Of a stretch of DNA of 33,578 nt, positions 1 to 7,779 are shown one piece after another. The translations under genes were made by a program, and so were the position numbers. The DNA is from Eubacterium sp. TM05-53 (GTDB lineage: Bacteria > Bacillota_I > Bacilli_A > Erysipelotrichales > Erysipelotrichaceae), in the NCBI RefSeq assembly GCF_003436425.1, contig NZ_QSPK01000026.1:1-33578 (forward strand), given 5' to 3'. Under the pieces are notes generated by a model. The model saw only the letters and a list, made by a program, of their open reading frames with translations. It was not told where the DNA came from and made no database searches. Every line of letters starts with the position of its first letter. Positions within the stretch are counted from its first letter, which is position 1.

Positions 1-1
1 T

Positions 2-535
2 TTGGATCCATCAACAAGGCTAATCTTCTTTTATTATCTTTTCATGAATAATTCAGGTGAATTATTAAATCTGTGTATTGAGGATAGTAAGAAAAAGGGT
101 ATGGATGGTATTTGTATCTTATCTACTAAAAAGAAAATGCCGTATCTTGCCGATCCTAAATTCTTAGCTTATAAAGGTTTTAAAGTGTGTGATGAAGCAG
201 AAAATGGTATTCAATTGTGGTATTTAAGTTTTAAAGATTCTAAAGTTCCACATTTCAAATCTTGTGCTAAGAATTGTCATATAGACGAACTAGGTTTTGT
301 CTTATATTATACGAATCAGTGTCCTTTTAATGCAAAATATGTTCCGATTGTTGAACAAGTAGCTAAGGAACATAATCTTACATTTAAAGCGATTCATTTA
401 GATACAAAAGAAAAGGCGCAAAATGCGCCAACACCCATTACAACTTATGCCTTATTTTATAATGGGGAGTATGTGACAAATGATGTGATGAATGAAAAGA
501 AGTTTTTAAAACTTTTATCAAATCTGGGGTTGTAG
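2..535 (+). CDS. GNAT acetyltransferase with YoaP-like C-terminal domain, 5' partial
   Basis: The frame is open from the window edge, so the true start is upstream. From about residue 19 the protein matches the second half of GNAT-type acetyltransferases of the YoaP kind: the segment ELLNLCIEDSKKKG and the F-x-GFKVCDEAE stretch belong to the acetyl-CoA fold. From about residue 85 a thioredoxin-like YoaP domain follows, with YYTNQCPF. The substrate is unknown. The first 18 residues do not resemble the family. In another frame bases 3-17 give W-I-H-Q-Q, and removing one A near 50-51 gives H-E-Y-S-G-E-L-L, both closer to the family pattern, so the 5' part may be damaged. The gene ends in a terminator hairpin. 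The family call is by eye and fairly good for the C-terminal half. Confidence 0.6.
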   Translation: MDPSTRLIFFYYLFMNNSGELLNLCIEDSKKKGMDGICILSTKKKMPYLADPKFLAYKGFKVCDEAENGIQLWYLSFKDSKVPHFKSCAKNCHIDELGFVLYYTNQCPFNAKYVPIVEQVAKEHNLTFKAIHLDTKEKAQNAPTPITTYALFYNGEYVTNDVMNEKKFLKLLSNLGL

Positions 536-550
536 TGTTACAACCCCTTA
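526..550 (+). terminator. Intrinsic terminator of the YoaP-like gene
   Basis: A 9-bp perfect stem (GGGGTTGTA 526-534 with TACAACCCC 539-547) and a 4-nt loop are followed by TTATTATTT. The stop codon lies inside the stem. Confidence 0.8.
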
Positions 551-613
551 TTATTTGATATTATGATTTTGGACCAAAATTCATTTTGTATGTTTTCATG
601 AATGAATTCCTCC

Positions 614-642
614 TTGCACTTTAACCTGTTTTGTACTAGAAT
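614..642 (+). promoter_or_regulatory. Promoter of the thi operon
   Basis: TTGCAC (614-619), a 17-bp spacer and TAGAAT (637-642). Transcription would begin near 649, just before the TPP aptamer. Confidence 0.6.
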
Positions 643-658
643 TCTAGATGTAGTAAAT

Positions 659-743
659 AAATCTGGGGAGCTATTGCTGAGAGGAAGTTCGACTTCGACC
701 CATTAAACCTGACGGATAATGCCGGCGTAGGAAGTATAGATGT
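659..743 (+). promoter_or_regulatory. TPP riboswitch (THI element)
   Basis: The conserved TPP aptamer blocks are present in order: GGGGAGC, GCTGAGAGG, GACCCATTAAACCTGA and GGATAATGCCGGCGTAGGAA. P1 can form between ATCT 661-664 and AGAT 738-741. The ACCTG at 707-711 in the aptamer core is complementary to CAGGT 769-773 in the 3' arm of the terminator that follows, so aptamer folding and antitermination would compete. This is the usual off-switch for thiamine genes when TPP is abundant. Confidence 0.95.
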
Positions 744-749
744 TTTTTT

Positions 750-782
750 GACCTGTCTTTTTACGTTGCAGGTCTTTTTATT
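750..782 (+). terminator. Riboswitch-controlled terminator
   Basis: GACCTG 750-755 pairs with CAGGTC 769-774 and is followed by TTTTTATTTT. It sits directly behind the TPP aptamer, as expected for an expression platform. Confidence 0.8.
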
Positions 783-793
783 TTATTACCTTA

Positions 794-917
794 CTGTAGG
801 GGAGCGCCTAGAGTACAGAAAACAAGCGAGGGAGCCTGAATGGACAGGATGAGAGAGGACTGTTTGTCTAATACCGAAACCACAGATGGTTTTTTGCGTG
901 TTTTCTAGGCCATCTGT
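794..917 (+). promoter_or_regulatory. Second structured leader upstream of thiW, class unknown
   Basis: About 140 nt separate the TPP terminator from the thiW Shine-Dalgarno, far more than needed. Visible pairings are: CTGTA 794-798 with TACAG 814-818; CCTG 835-838 with CAGG 845-848, closing the hexaloop AATGGA; GAAACC 876-881 with GGTTTT 888-893, closing the hexaloop ACAGAT; and, exclusive with the last, ACAGATGG 882-889 with CCATCTGT 910-917. The final hairpin ends about 7 nt before AGGAGG and has no U-run, so translation control is more likely than termination. Both hexaloops have A at position 1 and G at position 4, the pattern reported for ANTAR-protein targets. I cannot match it to a riboswitch class I know. 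Confidence 0.45.
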
Positions 918-936
918 ATCTGTAGGAGGTAGTATT

Positions 937-1470
937 ATGAATAAACACAATTACTTATTAAGCTTAGTCTTTTTTTCAATGATGGTAGCTGTCGGAGTGG
1001 TCATTTCTCCAATCTTACGTGTAGAAGGAATGTGTCCTATGGCACACTTGATCAATATCACAATGGCCGTATTTATGGGGCCTTGGTATTCATTTCTTTG
1101 TGCTTTAGCGATTGGTTTAATTCGAATGGCTGTTATGGGAATTCCACCATTGGCTTTAACTGGAGCTGTTTTTGGAGCTGCATTATCTGGTATTTTATAT
1201 CGTGTTAGTAAAGGAAAGATCTGGGCTGCTGTACTTGGTGAAATTATTGGTACTGGTTTAATTGGTTCTGTTATTTCATATCCTGTTATGGCTTACTTAT
1301 GGGGTAGAACAGGACTTACATGGATGTTCTATGTACCTAGTTTTTTAATGGGTACCATCATCGGTGGAAGTATTGCGTATGTTCTATTGAAGTCAATGTC
1401 TCGTAGTGGAATCCTAGAAAATATTCAAAGAAAGTTAGGAGTGCAAAAATTTGTTGAAACAAACGAATAA
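937..1470 (+). CDS. thiW: ThiW, S component of an ECF thiazole/thiamine-precursor transporter
   Basis: A small integral membrane protein of 177 residues with several hydrophobic segments. It matches the ThiW family of ECF substrate-binding subunits, believed to bring in the thiazole precursor for ThiM. The N-terminal MNKHNYLLSLVFFSMMVAVG and the later GMCPMAHLINITMAVFMGPW segment are family-like. I chose ATG 937 because AGGAGG lies at 924-929; a longer reading from 886 has no such site and runs through the leader. The shared A, A' and T subunits (EcfA/EcfT) are not in this window and must be encoded elsewhere. It is first in the thi operon and overlaps thiM by 20 nt. Control is by the upstream TPP riboswitch. 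Confidence 0.88.
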   Translation: MNKHNYLLSLVFFSMMVAVGVVISPILRVEGMCPMAHLINITMAVFMGPWYSFLCALAIGLIRMAVMGIPPLALTGAVFGAALSGILYRVSKGKIWAAVLGEIIGTGLIGSVISYPVMAYLWGRTGLTWMFYVPSFLMGTIIGGSIAYVLLKSMSRSGILENIQRKLGVQKFVETNE

Positions 1471-2221
1471 TTTGATTCACTGTATCACAAATCCGATTTC
1501 AATTAATGATTGTGCAAATCTTATATTAGCTTTGGGGGCTAAGCCAATTATGGCTTGTCATCCAGATGAAGTGGAATCGATTACTTCAAATTCAAGTGCA
1601 TTGGCATTGAACTTAGGTAACTTTGATGATGTAAGAGCTAAATCTATGATGGTTAGTGCTAAGTGTGCTAAAGAAAAAGGTGTTCCATTCATTCTTGATT
1701 TAGTTGGAGTGGCTTGTTCAACACTTCGATTGGATTATGCCAAAGAACTTGTTTCTTTATATTGTCCAACCGTTATTAAAGGGAACATCAGTGAATGTAA
1801 AGCTTTTTATGGGATGACAAGTCATGCCCATGGTGTCGATGCAGATATTCTTGATGAAGAGGATATTTATGAAAGTAGTAAGTGGCTAAAAGAAATGGCT
1901 TTACATCTTGGTTGTGTAGTTGTTTGTAGTGGTAAGGTAGATGTCATTACGGATGGTAAAGAAGTAAATTTAATTTCAAATGGTTGTGACATGCTTTCAA
2001 GAATTACAGGAACAGGATGTATGTTAAATGTCGCAATCGCAACATTTTTAGCGAGTTATTCTCCGTTTTCAGCTTGTGTAAAGGCAACTTGTTATTATGA
2101 AGTAGCGGCAGAAAAGACAGAGTGTAATGGTCCGGGAACTTACCATATGCATTTTATGGATGAGATCTATAAGCTTTCAAGTTTTGATGAATCTTTGTTT
2201 AAAATAGAGGTGTTAGGATGA
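1451..2221 (+). CDS. thiM: Hydroxyethylthiazole kinase ThiM
   Basis: It phosphorylates 4-methyl-5-(2-hydroxyethyl)thiazole to HET-P in thiamine salvage, in the cytosol. The ribokinase-like fold is shown by HCITNPISINDCANLILALGAKP at the start in family spacing, the P-V-I-K-G-N-x-S-E segment near residue 115, and the catalytic G-T-G-C at residues 187-190. Length (256 aa) is normal. The start is TTG at 1451 (or TTG 1454), with AGGAG at 1437-1441 at proper spacing; no ATG is available nearby. It overlaps thiW by 20 nt and thiE by an ATGA, which implies translational coupling. No thiD (HMP-P kinase) is present in this window. Confidence 0.93.
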   Translation: MLKQTNNLIHCITNPISINDCANLILALGAKPIMACHPDEVESITSNSSALALNLGNFDDVRAKSMMVSAKCAKEKGVPFILDLVGVACSTLRLDYAKELVSLYCPTVIKGNISECKAFYGMTSHAHGVDADILDEEDIYESSKWLKEMALHLGCVVVCSGKVDVITDGKEVNLISNGCDMLSRITGTGCMLNVAIATFLASYSPFSACVKATCYYEVAAEKTECNGPGTYHMHFMDEIYKLSSFDESLFKIEVLG

Positions 2222-2847
2222 AAAACGTAGATTATACATTATATTTTATTACCAATTCAGATGGGTATGATGAAGAAACATTTTTAAATAAAGTAAAAGG
2301 GGCATGTTTAGGTGGTGCAACCATTATTCAGCTTCGTGAAAAAAATAAGTCAACTTTGGAATATTATGAATTGGCAGTAAAAGTTAAAAATATAACCGAT
2401 GCCTATAACATTCCATTAATTATTGATGATCGTATTGATGTCGCAATGGCTGTAGGATGTGGTGTTCATTTAGGAAATGAAGATATGCCGATTTCAGTAG
2501 CGCGTAAAATTATGGGACAAGATTGTATAATTGGGGCTACCGCAAAAACAGTAGAGGTTGCCAAAAAAGCAGAGGCTGATGGGGCTGACTATTTGGGTTG
2601 TGGTGCCATTTATCCGACAAAGACACATGTAAAGACAAAGATTACGAGTGTTGAAACATTAAATGATATTTGTGCAGCTGTTAATATTCCTGTTTGTGCA
2701 ATTGGAGGATTAAATAAAGATAATCTTTCTGTTTTAGAAAAGAGTCCAATCCAAGGTGTTTGTGTGGTATCAGCTATTATGGATCAAGACGATACAAAGT
2801 TGGCGGCTGAAGATTTAAAACAATCGATTCAAAAAATCGTGGCATAA
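2218..2847 (+). CDS. thiE: Thiamine-phosphate synthase ThiE
   Basis: It joins HMP-PP and HET-P to thiamine monophosphate. A TIM-barrel protein of 209 residues with the family landmarks: I-I-Q-L-R-E-K-N near residue 37, L-I-I-D-D-R-I-D-V-A near 80, G-V-H-L-G near 97, and G-A-I-Y-P-T-K-T-H at the phosphate- and thiazole-binding loop near 143, then A-I-G-G-L-N near 180. ATG overlaps the thiM stop (ATGA). It is last in the operon, with a terminator over its stop codon. With thiW and thiM it forms a thiazole salvage and coupling unit. Confidence 0.95.
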   Translation: MKNVDYTLYFITNSDGYDEETFLNKVKGACLGGATIIQLREKNKSTLEYYELAVKVKNITDAYNIPLIIDDRIDVAMAVGCGVHLGNEDMPISVARKIMGQDCIIGATAKTVEVAKKAEADGADYLGCGAIYPTKTHVKTKITSVETLNDICAAVNIPVCAIGGLNKDNLSVLEKSPIQGVCVVSAIMDQDDTKLAAEDLKQSIQKIVA

Positions 2848-2867
2848 AAAATGCCACTTTTATTTTT
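2839..2867 (+). terminator. Terminator of the thi operon
   Basis: GTGGCAT 2839-2845, loop AAAAA, ATGCCAC 2851-2857, then TTTTATTTTT. The stem includes the thiE stop codon. Confidence 0.9.
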
Positions 2868-2893
2868 CTAAAATATAACCTAAAATAGTAATT

Positions 2894-4270
2894 ATGAGAA
2901 AGAGAAAAATTTTAGCACTTTCAATCACTATTGTTGCGGTGGCATTGATTCTTGAAACTTGTATATTGCAGTTTGTGAATGATAAGAATGCGCAAACTAC
3001 ATCCAATGTATTATTAGATCGAGTGATTGCGGTTATAGATAAGAATGAGTCGAGTGAAAGTGAATTCGTAAAATCTTTAAAAGATGATTATATTGTTCGT
3101 GCAAAGGCTATATCTTATATTGTAGATGCTAAGCCGGAAGTGGAATATGATGTCGATGAACTTCAAAAGATTGCAGGATTAATGTCTGTTGATGAAATTC
3201 ATTTTATTGATGATACGGGAACAATCTATTCGGGTTCGTTACCTAAATATTTTGGATATAGTTTTGATTCAGGTGAACAAATGGCTTTCTTTAAACAAAT
3301 GTTAAACAATTATGATTTAACATTATGTCAAGATGTTACACCGAATACAGCCGAAGCCAAAGAGATGATGTATGCGATTACTTGGAATGAATCTAAAACG
3401 CATATGGTTCAAGTGGGTATTACGCCAAAGCGTCTATTAAAGGAATTGAAGCGAAACCAAATTTCTAATGTCGTTGCCGATATGCCTGTTTATAAGGGTA
3501 TGGAAATCTATGTGGTTGATGCAAAGACAAAAAAGATTTTGGGAGCTACAGATGCATCATGGGTTGGAAATACGGCTCGATTCAATCATAAAGGCTATCG
3601 ATTTGTAAAACGCAAACATGGAGATTATATTGTAGCTGTATGTATGTTGGAGTCAATGAATGCTCAAACAAATATTGTTGCGATATGTATTGTCGGTATT
3701 TATTTAACTTTAGCTTCATGCTTACTTGTTTTAATGCTTTCTAGAGTCTTAAAGGAGAAGTATGAAAAAGAAAAGTATATTTATACTTCAAATATGGATG
3801 AATTAACGAAATGTTTGAATCGTCGTGCTTATGAAGTGGATATTCAAAAGTTGGATCTAAATAAAGAATGGGCTTATATCGCATTTGATTTAAATGGTTT
3901 AAAACAAGCCAATGATACATTTGGACATAGTGCAGGAGATGAGCTTATATGTGCGGCAGCCAATTGTATGAAGTTTGCGTTTGCCTCTTATGGAAAAATA
4001 TATCGTATTGGTGGAGATGAATTTGTGGTATTGATTCATGAATCCGTATCAAATATAGATCCTATATTACAAGTGTTTAATTCATCCATTCAGGATTGGC
4101 ATGGTAAGTACTCAAATTCGATGTCTGTATCATATGGTGTCGTCAAGTCTTCTGAACAAGATTTTGATTCGATTCATTCGGTTTTTAAATTAGCGGATGA
4201 AAGAATGTATAAGAATAAATATGAGTATTATAATATGAGTGGTAATGATCGAAGAAGCTATAACGCATAA
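2894..4270 (+). CDS. Membrane-bound diguanylate cyclase with extracytoplasmic sensor domain
   Basis: It makes cyclic di-GMP from two GTP. Order of parts: membrane segment at residues 6-27, an extracytoplasmic region of about 225 residues (Cache/PAS-like by layout only), a second membrane segment near 258-282, then a GGDEF domain. The metal and nucleotide site is intact: F-D-L-N-G-L-K-Q-A-N-D-T-F-G-H and G-G-D-E-F at 373-377. The allosteric RxxD inhibitory site expected just upstream (364-367) reads A-S-Y-G, so product inhibition is probably lost. There is no EAL domain. No Shine-Dalgarno is visible before ATG 2894, and a TAAAAT lies 8 nt upstream, so a leaderless message is possible. Flanking terminators make it a single-gene unit. 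Confidence 0.9.
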   Translation: MRKRKILALSITIVAVALILETCILQFVNDKNAQTTSNVLLDRVIAVIDKNESSESEFVKSLKDDYIVRAKAISYIVDAKPEVEYDVDELQKIAGLMSVDEIHFIDDTGTIYSGSLPKYFGYSFDSGEQMAFFKQMLNNYDLTLCQDVTPNTAEAKEMMYAITWNESKTHMVQVGITPKRLLKELKRNQISNVVADMPVYKGMEIYVVDAKTKKILGATDASWVGNTARFNHKGYRFVKRKHGDYIVAVCMLESMNAQTNIVAICIVGIYLTLASCLLVLMLSRVLKEKYEKEKYIYTSNMDELTKCLNRRAYEVDIQKLDLNKEWAYIAFDLNGLKQANDTFGHSAGDELICAAANCMKFAFASYGKIYRIGGDEFVVLIHESVSNIDPILQVFNSSIQDWHGKYSNSMSVSYGVVKSSEQDFDSIHSVFKLADERMYKNKYEYYNMSGNDRRSYNA

Positions 4271-4292
4271 GTGTGTAGCTTCTTTTATATTT
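4253..4292 (+). terminator. Terminator of the diguanylate cyclase gene
   Basis: AGAAGCTA 4253-4260 pairs with TAGCTTCT 4276-4283, followed by TTTATATTTT. The stem begins inside the coding end. Confidence 0.8.
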
Positions 4293-4349
4293 TACGAATA
4301 CTCGTATTATAATAAACATAGATTAAAGAGAGGGTCTGGACTTGAGGGA

Positions 4350-4384
4350 TTCTATAAAAAATAAGGCATTCTAGGATGCCTTTT
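4350..4384 (-). terminator. Terminator of the HxlR-type gene
   Basis: Read on the minus strand: AAGGCAT, loop CCTAGA, ATGCCTT, then ATTTTTTATAG. Stem arms are at 4363-4369 and 4376-4382. Confidence 0.75.
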
Positions 4385-4706
4385 CATGATTTTGTTTATA
4401 TTCTTCGCCCCAGTTTTGCAGGGCATCTAGAATAGGTTTTAAACTTTGACCAAGCTCAGTCAATGAATATTCTACTCTAGGAGGCACTTCGGCATAGACT
4501 TCACGATGTACAAGTCCATTTTCTTCCATGTTTCTTAATTGAGCGGTTAAGACTTTTTGAGATACGGTGCCAATACTTTTCTTTAATTCACCAAAACGTT
4601 TTGTACCTGTGATTAAATCTCTTAATATTAATACTTTCCATTTATCTCCAATTAAAGATAGTGTCGTTTCAACGGGACATGCCGGAAGTTCTTTTATTTC
4701 ATTCAT
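4371..4706 (-). CDS. HxlR-family transcriptional regulator
   Basis: A winged-helix DNA-binding protein of 111 residues. The N-terminal C-P-V-E-T-T-L-S-L-I-G-D-K-W-K is the HxlR signature, followed by L-R-D-L-x-x-G-x-x-R-F-G-E-L and the wing Y-A-E-V-P-P-R-V-E-Y-S-L-T. The single conserved Cys before PVE is the position used as a redox or electrophile sensor in YodB and HypR. I placed the start at 4706 because GGAGG (4712-4716 on the complement) sits just upstream; a longer reading from 4754 would bury it. It is divergent from the oxidase/ferredoxin gene at 4884, with an inverted repeat between them. Control of that gene and of itself is therefore the simplest guess. Confidence 0.88.
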   Translation of the reverse strand: MNEIKELPACPVETTLSLIGDKWKVLILRDLITGTKRFGELKKSIGTVSQKVLTAQLRNMEENGLVHREVYAEVPPRVEYSLTELGQSLKPILDALQNWGEEYKQNHEKAS

Positions 4707-4780
4707 ACTTGCCTCCATAGTATCCAAAAGATACTTACAGAAATAAAATAACATACTACACTTTAAGAAATCAACTTTAT

Positions 4781-4828
4781 GTACGCAAAAGTTTCCTTGT
4801 GGTAACTAGGCCACAATATTGTGCGTAC
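4781..4828. promoter_or_regulatory. Nested inverted repeats between divergent genes, possible HxlR operator
   Basis: Outer arms GTACGCA 4781-4787 and TGCGTAC 4822-4828, inner arms TTGTGG 4797-4802 and CCACAA 4811-4816. A run of nine T follows on the plus strand, so as RNA it would also resemble a terminator. Its position between hxlR and its divergent neighbour favours an operator. A weak -10 (TAGAAT 4852-4857) lies downstream for the plus-strand gene. Confidence 0.45.
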
Positions 4829-4883
4829 TTTTTTTTTGCGCTTTTTACACTTAGAATAAACACGAAAAGCGAGGATATGTGCA

Positions 4884-5480
4884 ATGAATGCTGAAAAATG
4901 TTTAAAGATGTTAAGAGAAATTAGAGATTGTGCTTTTGCGAATGTGGACGAAAAGGGATTTCCACAAATTCGTATGATTGATGTAATGCTTGTGGAAAAT
5001 GAAAAGCTATATTTTTGTACGGCACGAGGAAAAGACTTTTATCAACAATTAATGCGAGATCAAAATGTCGCTATTACAGGAATGAATTCTAAGTTTCAAA
5101 TGTTGCGTTTGAATGGAAAAGCCAAACGCTTAGATAATCAAAAGATGTGGATAGATCGTATCTTTGAAAATAATCCATCTATGAATGAAGTGTATCCAGA
5201 TAATAGTCGTTATATTCTTGAAGCTTTCTGCATTGATCATGGAGAGGTTGAGTTTTTTGATTTAGGTGTGAAGCCAATTGTTCGTAATGTCTATTCTTTA
5301 CATGGTAGTGAAGTTAAAAAGAAAGGATACAAAATATCCGATGTGTGTATTCATTGCGGTAAATGTGAAAGGGTATGTCCACAAAGTTGCATAAAAGATT
5401 TTGTGATTCAGCAAGAACACTGTTTACATTGCGGCTTATGTTTTGAAACATGTCCAGTACAGGCGATTGAAAGGATGTAA
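4884..5480 (+). CDS. Pyridoxamine-5'-phosphate oxidase-like flavin domain fused to 2x[4Fe-4S] ferredoxin
   Basis: Residues 1-135 look like the split-barrel FMN-binding fold of the PNPOx-like family: L-R-E-I-R-D-C-A-F-A-N-V-D-E-K-G-F-P-Q-I-R at the start and L-Y-F-C-T-A-R-G-K. Residues 150-198 carry two ferredoxin motifs, C-I-H-C-G-K-C-E-R-V-C-P and C-L-H-C-G-L-C-F-E-T-C-P. Together they suggest an electron-transfer or flavin reductase role; the substrate is unknown. ATG 4884 is preceded by GCGAGGA. It lies next to the redox-type HxlR gene, and the ABC permease gene starts 3 nt after its stop, so these are probably one transcript. Confidence 0.85.
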   Translation: MNAEKCLKMLREIRDCAFANVDEKGFPQIRMIDVMLVENEKLYFCTARGKDFYQQLMRDQNVAITGMNSKFQMLRLNGKAKRLDNQKMWIDRIFENNPSMNEVYPDNSRYILEAFCIDHGEVEFFDLGVKPIVRNVYSLHGSEVKKKGYKISDVCIHCGKCERVCPQSCIKDFVIQQEHCLHCGLCFETCPVQAIERM

Positions 5481-5483
5481 TTT

Positions 5484-6986
5484 ATGATTGAATTATTTTT
5501 AGAGAAGAAGGAGTTCTTTTTCGATTTACTATTAGAACACATAAAAATATCAGCTGTATCCATATTGATTGCGATTGTGATTGGATTGTTTATTGGAATA
5601 TTGATTAGTGAGTATAAGAAAACAAGTAAATTCACATTGAGTGTCATTAGTTTTCTATATACGATTCCTTCCATTTCCATGTTAGGATTCTTGATTCCAT
5701 TTACAGGCGTTGGAAATACAACAGCCATTATTGTATTAACGATTTATGCCTTATTACCAATGGTAAGAAATACATATACGGGACTTACAAATGTGGATGA
5801 GAACATTATTGAAGCTGCCAAAGGCATGGGGAGTACAGATTATCAAATTCTATATAAAATCAAACTTCCACTTTCTATGCCCATGATACTTTCTGGCATT
5901 CGAAGTATGGCTACCATGACCATTGCGCTTGCCGGTATCGCATCCTTTATTGGAGCTGGAGGACTCGGTGTTGCGATTTATCGAGGGATTACGACAAATA
6001 ATGCGAATATGACAATGATTGGAAGTATATTGATTGCACTTCTAGCTCTATTTGTTGATTTTATTTTGGGTTGTTTAGAAAAGAGGAAACGTTTCAATAA
6101 GAAAGGTTCAATTCTTGTAGTTGTATTGATTATTCTTTCTTTATTTGTATCTCTATTTTTAAATAAACAACAAGAAACAATTCATATTGCGACAAAACCT
6201 ATGACTGAACAATATATTTTAGGTGAAATGATGGATATATTGATTGAACAAGATACGAATTTAAATGTTGAGATTACCCAAGGCGTAGGTGGAGGAACAT
6301 CCAATATTCAACCGGGAATGGAAAGCGCAGAATTTGATATCTATCCAGAATATACGGGTACAGGATGGAATATGGTCTTAAAAAAAGAGGATTTATATAC
6401 GGAAGACTTATTTGAGGATCTACAAAAACAATATCAGAAGAAATATGATATGAGCTGGCTTGGTATGTATGGATTTAATGATACATATGGTTTAGTTGTA
6501 CGAAAAGAAATTGCCGAACAATATGGTTTAAAAACATATTCAGATTTAAGTAGAGTTTCGTCTCAACTTGTTTTTGGAGCAGAGTATGACTTTTTTGAAA
6601 GAGAAGATGGATATGATGCACTATGTGATGCGTATGGGTTGAACTTTAAAAAGACAATGGATTTGGATATTGGACTAAAATATCAAGCTATCAATCAGGG
6701 AAAAATTGATGTTATGAATGTATTCACAACGGATGGTCAGCTTTCAACTTCAAATGTCACAGTGTTAAAGGACGATCAAAACTTGTATCCTTCATACATG
6801 TGTGGTAATGTTGTTCGAAATGAAGTCTTAAAGAAACATCCAGAATTAGAAACAGTATTAAATACATTAACGAATACGATCAGTGATGCCCAAATGGCGA
6901 AAATGAATTATGAAGTCGAGACATTAAAAAAAGAACCTAGAGATATCGCAAAGAAATTATTAAAGGATAGGGGGTTGTTGAAGTGA
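5484..6986 (+). CDS. Glycine betaine/choline-type ABC importer, permease fused to substrate-binding protein
   Basis: Residues 1-205 form a permease with about six membrane segments and the ATPase-contact loop E-A-A-K-G-M-G-S-T-D-Y-Q. After another hydrophobic segment (208-225), residues 232-500 form an OpuAC-type binding domain tethered to the outer face. Family features are G-G-G-T-S near residue 268 and the Y-P-E-Y-T-G-T-G-W stretch near 288. The arrangement is that of OpuABC/BusAB-like or OpuF-like systems for quaternary ammonium compounds. Which compound is carried cannot be read from sequence. Its stop overlaps the GTG start of the ATPase gene. Confidence 0.9.
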   Translation: MIELFLEKKEFFFDLLLEHIKISAVSILIAIVIGLFIGILISEYKKTSKFTLSVISFLYTIPSISMLGFLIPFTGVGNTTAIIVLTIYALLPMVRNTYTGLTNVDENIIEAAKGMGSTDYQILYKIKLPLSMPMILSGIRSMATMTIALAGIASFIGAGGLGVAIYRGITTNNANMTMIGSILIALLALFVDFILGCLEKRKRFNKKGSILVVVLIILSLFVSLFLNKQQETIHIATKPMTEQYILGEMMDILIEQDTNLNVEITQGVGGGTSNIQPGMESAEFDIYPEYTGTGWNMVLKKEDLYTEDLFEDLQKQYQKKYDMSWLGMYGFNDTYGLVVRKEIAEQYGLKTYSDLSRVSSQLVFGAEYDFFEREDGYDALCDAYGLNFKKTMDLDIGLKYQAINQGKIDVMNVFTTDGQLSTSNVTVLKDDQNLYPSYMCGNVVRNEVLKKHPELETVLNTLTNTISDAQMAKMNYEVETLKKEPRDIAKKLLKDRGLLK

Positions 6987-7777
6987 GTGTAGCTGTAGAA
7001 TTTAGAAATATTAAAAAGGCATATGGTGAAAATGTTGTGATTGAAGACTTAAACCTAAAAATTGAACAAGGCGAATTTGTGAGTATTGTAGGTTCAAGTG
7101 GATGTGGTAAAACAACGACATTAAAGATGGTGAATGGATTGATTGAACCTACAAGTGGAAGTGTGTTTGTCAATAATGAAGATATTAAATCAAAGAATCT
7201 TATTGAATTAAGAAGAGGCATTGGCTATGCGATTCAGGGAAGTGTTTTGTTTCCGCACTTAAATGTGGAACAAAATATTTCCTATGTACCGAATTTGTTA
7301 AACAAGAAAGATAAGACAAAGACGCGTGATGCTGTAGCCAAATGGATGCAAATCGTGGGCTTAGATGAAGAGATTATGCATCGTTATTCGAATGAATTAT
7401 CGGGTGGTCAGCAACAAAGAGTGGGTATCGCAAGAGCTTTAGCAGCTTCACCAAGTCTATTATTGATGGACGAACCATTTGGGGCAGTCGATGAAATTAC
7501 GCGAGAACAGCTTCAAAAAGAAATGAAGCGAATTCATAAGGAGACAAAGATCACGATTTTATTTGTGACGCATGATATCAATGAAGCTTTAAAATTGGGT
7601 ACAAAAGTGTTAGTTATGCATCAAGGAAAGATTGAACAGTATGATACACCTAAAAATATTTTAAATCATCCTGCAAGTGATTATGTAAACCAGCTAGTCT
7701 ATCGCCAAAGACACATGTGTCATTTATCGGATGATCAATTAGGTGATTGTGAATACAGTGCAGTTTCAAAGGTGTAA
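6983..7777 (+). CDS. ABC transporter ATPase of the glycine betaine/choline importer
   Basis: It powers the permease encoded just upstream. Walker A G-S-S-G-C-G-K-T-T, a Q-loop in Y-A-I-Q-G-S-V-L-F-P-H, signature L-S-G-G-Q-Q-Q-R-V, Walker B L-L-L-M-D-E-P-F-G-A-V-D and the switch His in F-V-T-H-D are all present. At 264 residues it lacks the tandem CBS domains found in OpuAA/OpuCA-type ionic-strength-sensing ATPases, so osmotic gating by CBS is unlikely. The start is GTG at 6983, overlapping the previous stop, with a G-rich site (GGGGG) upstream. Confidence 0.92.
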   Translation: MSVAVEFRNIKKAYGENVVIEDLNLKIEQGEFVSIVGSSGCGKTTTLKMVNGLIEPTSGSVFVNNEDIKSKNLIELRRGIGYAIQGSVLFPHLNVEQNISYVPNLLNKKDKTKTRDAVAKWMQIVGLDEEIMHRYSNELSGGQQQRVGIARALAASPSLLLMDEPFGAVDEITREQLQKEMKRIHKETKITILFVTHDINEALKLGTKVLVMHQGKIEQYDTPKNILNHPASDYVNQLVYRQRHMCHLSDDQLGDCEYSAVSKV

Positions 7778-7779
7778 AT

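Noticed and set aside
849..881. ATGAG...CGAAAC resembling a hammerhead ribozyme core
   Set aside because: The required CUGAUGA core is not present and the enclosing stems do not form.
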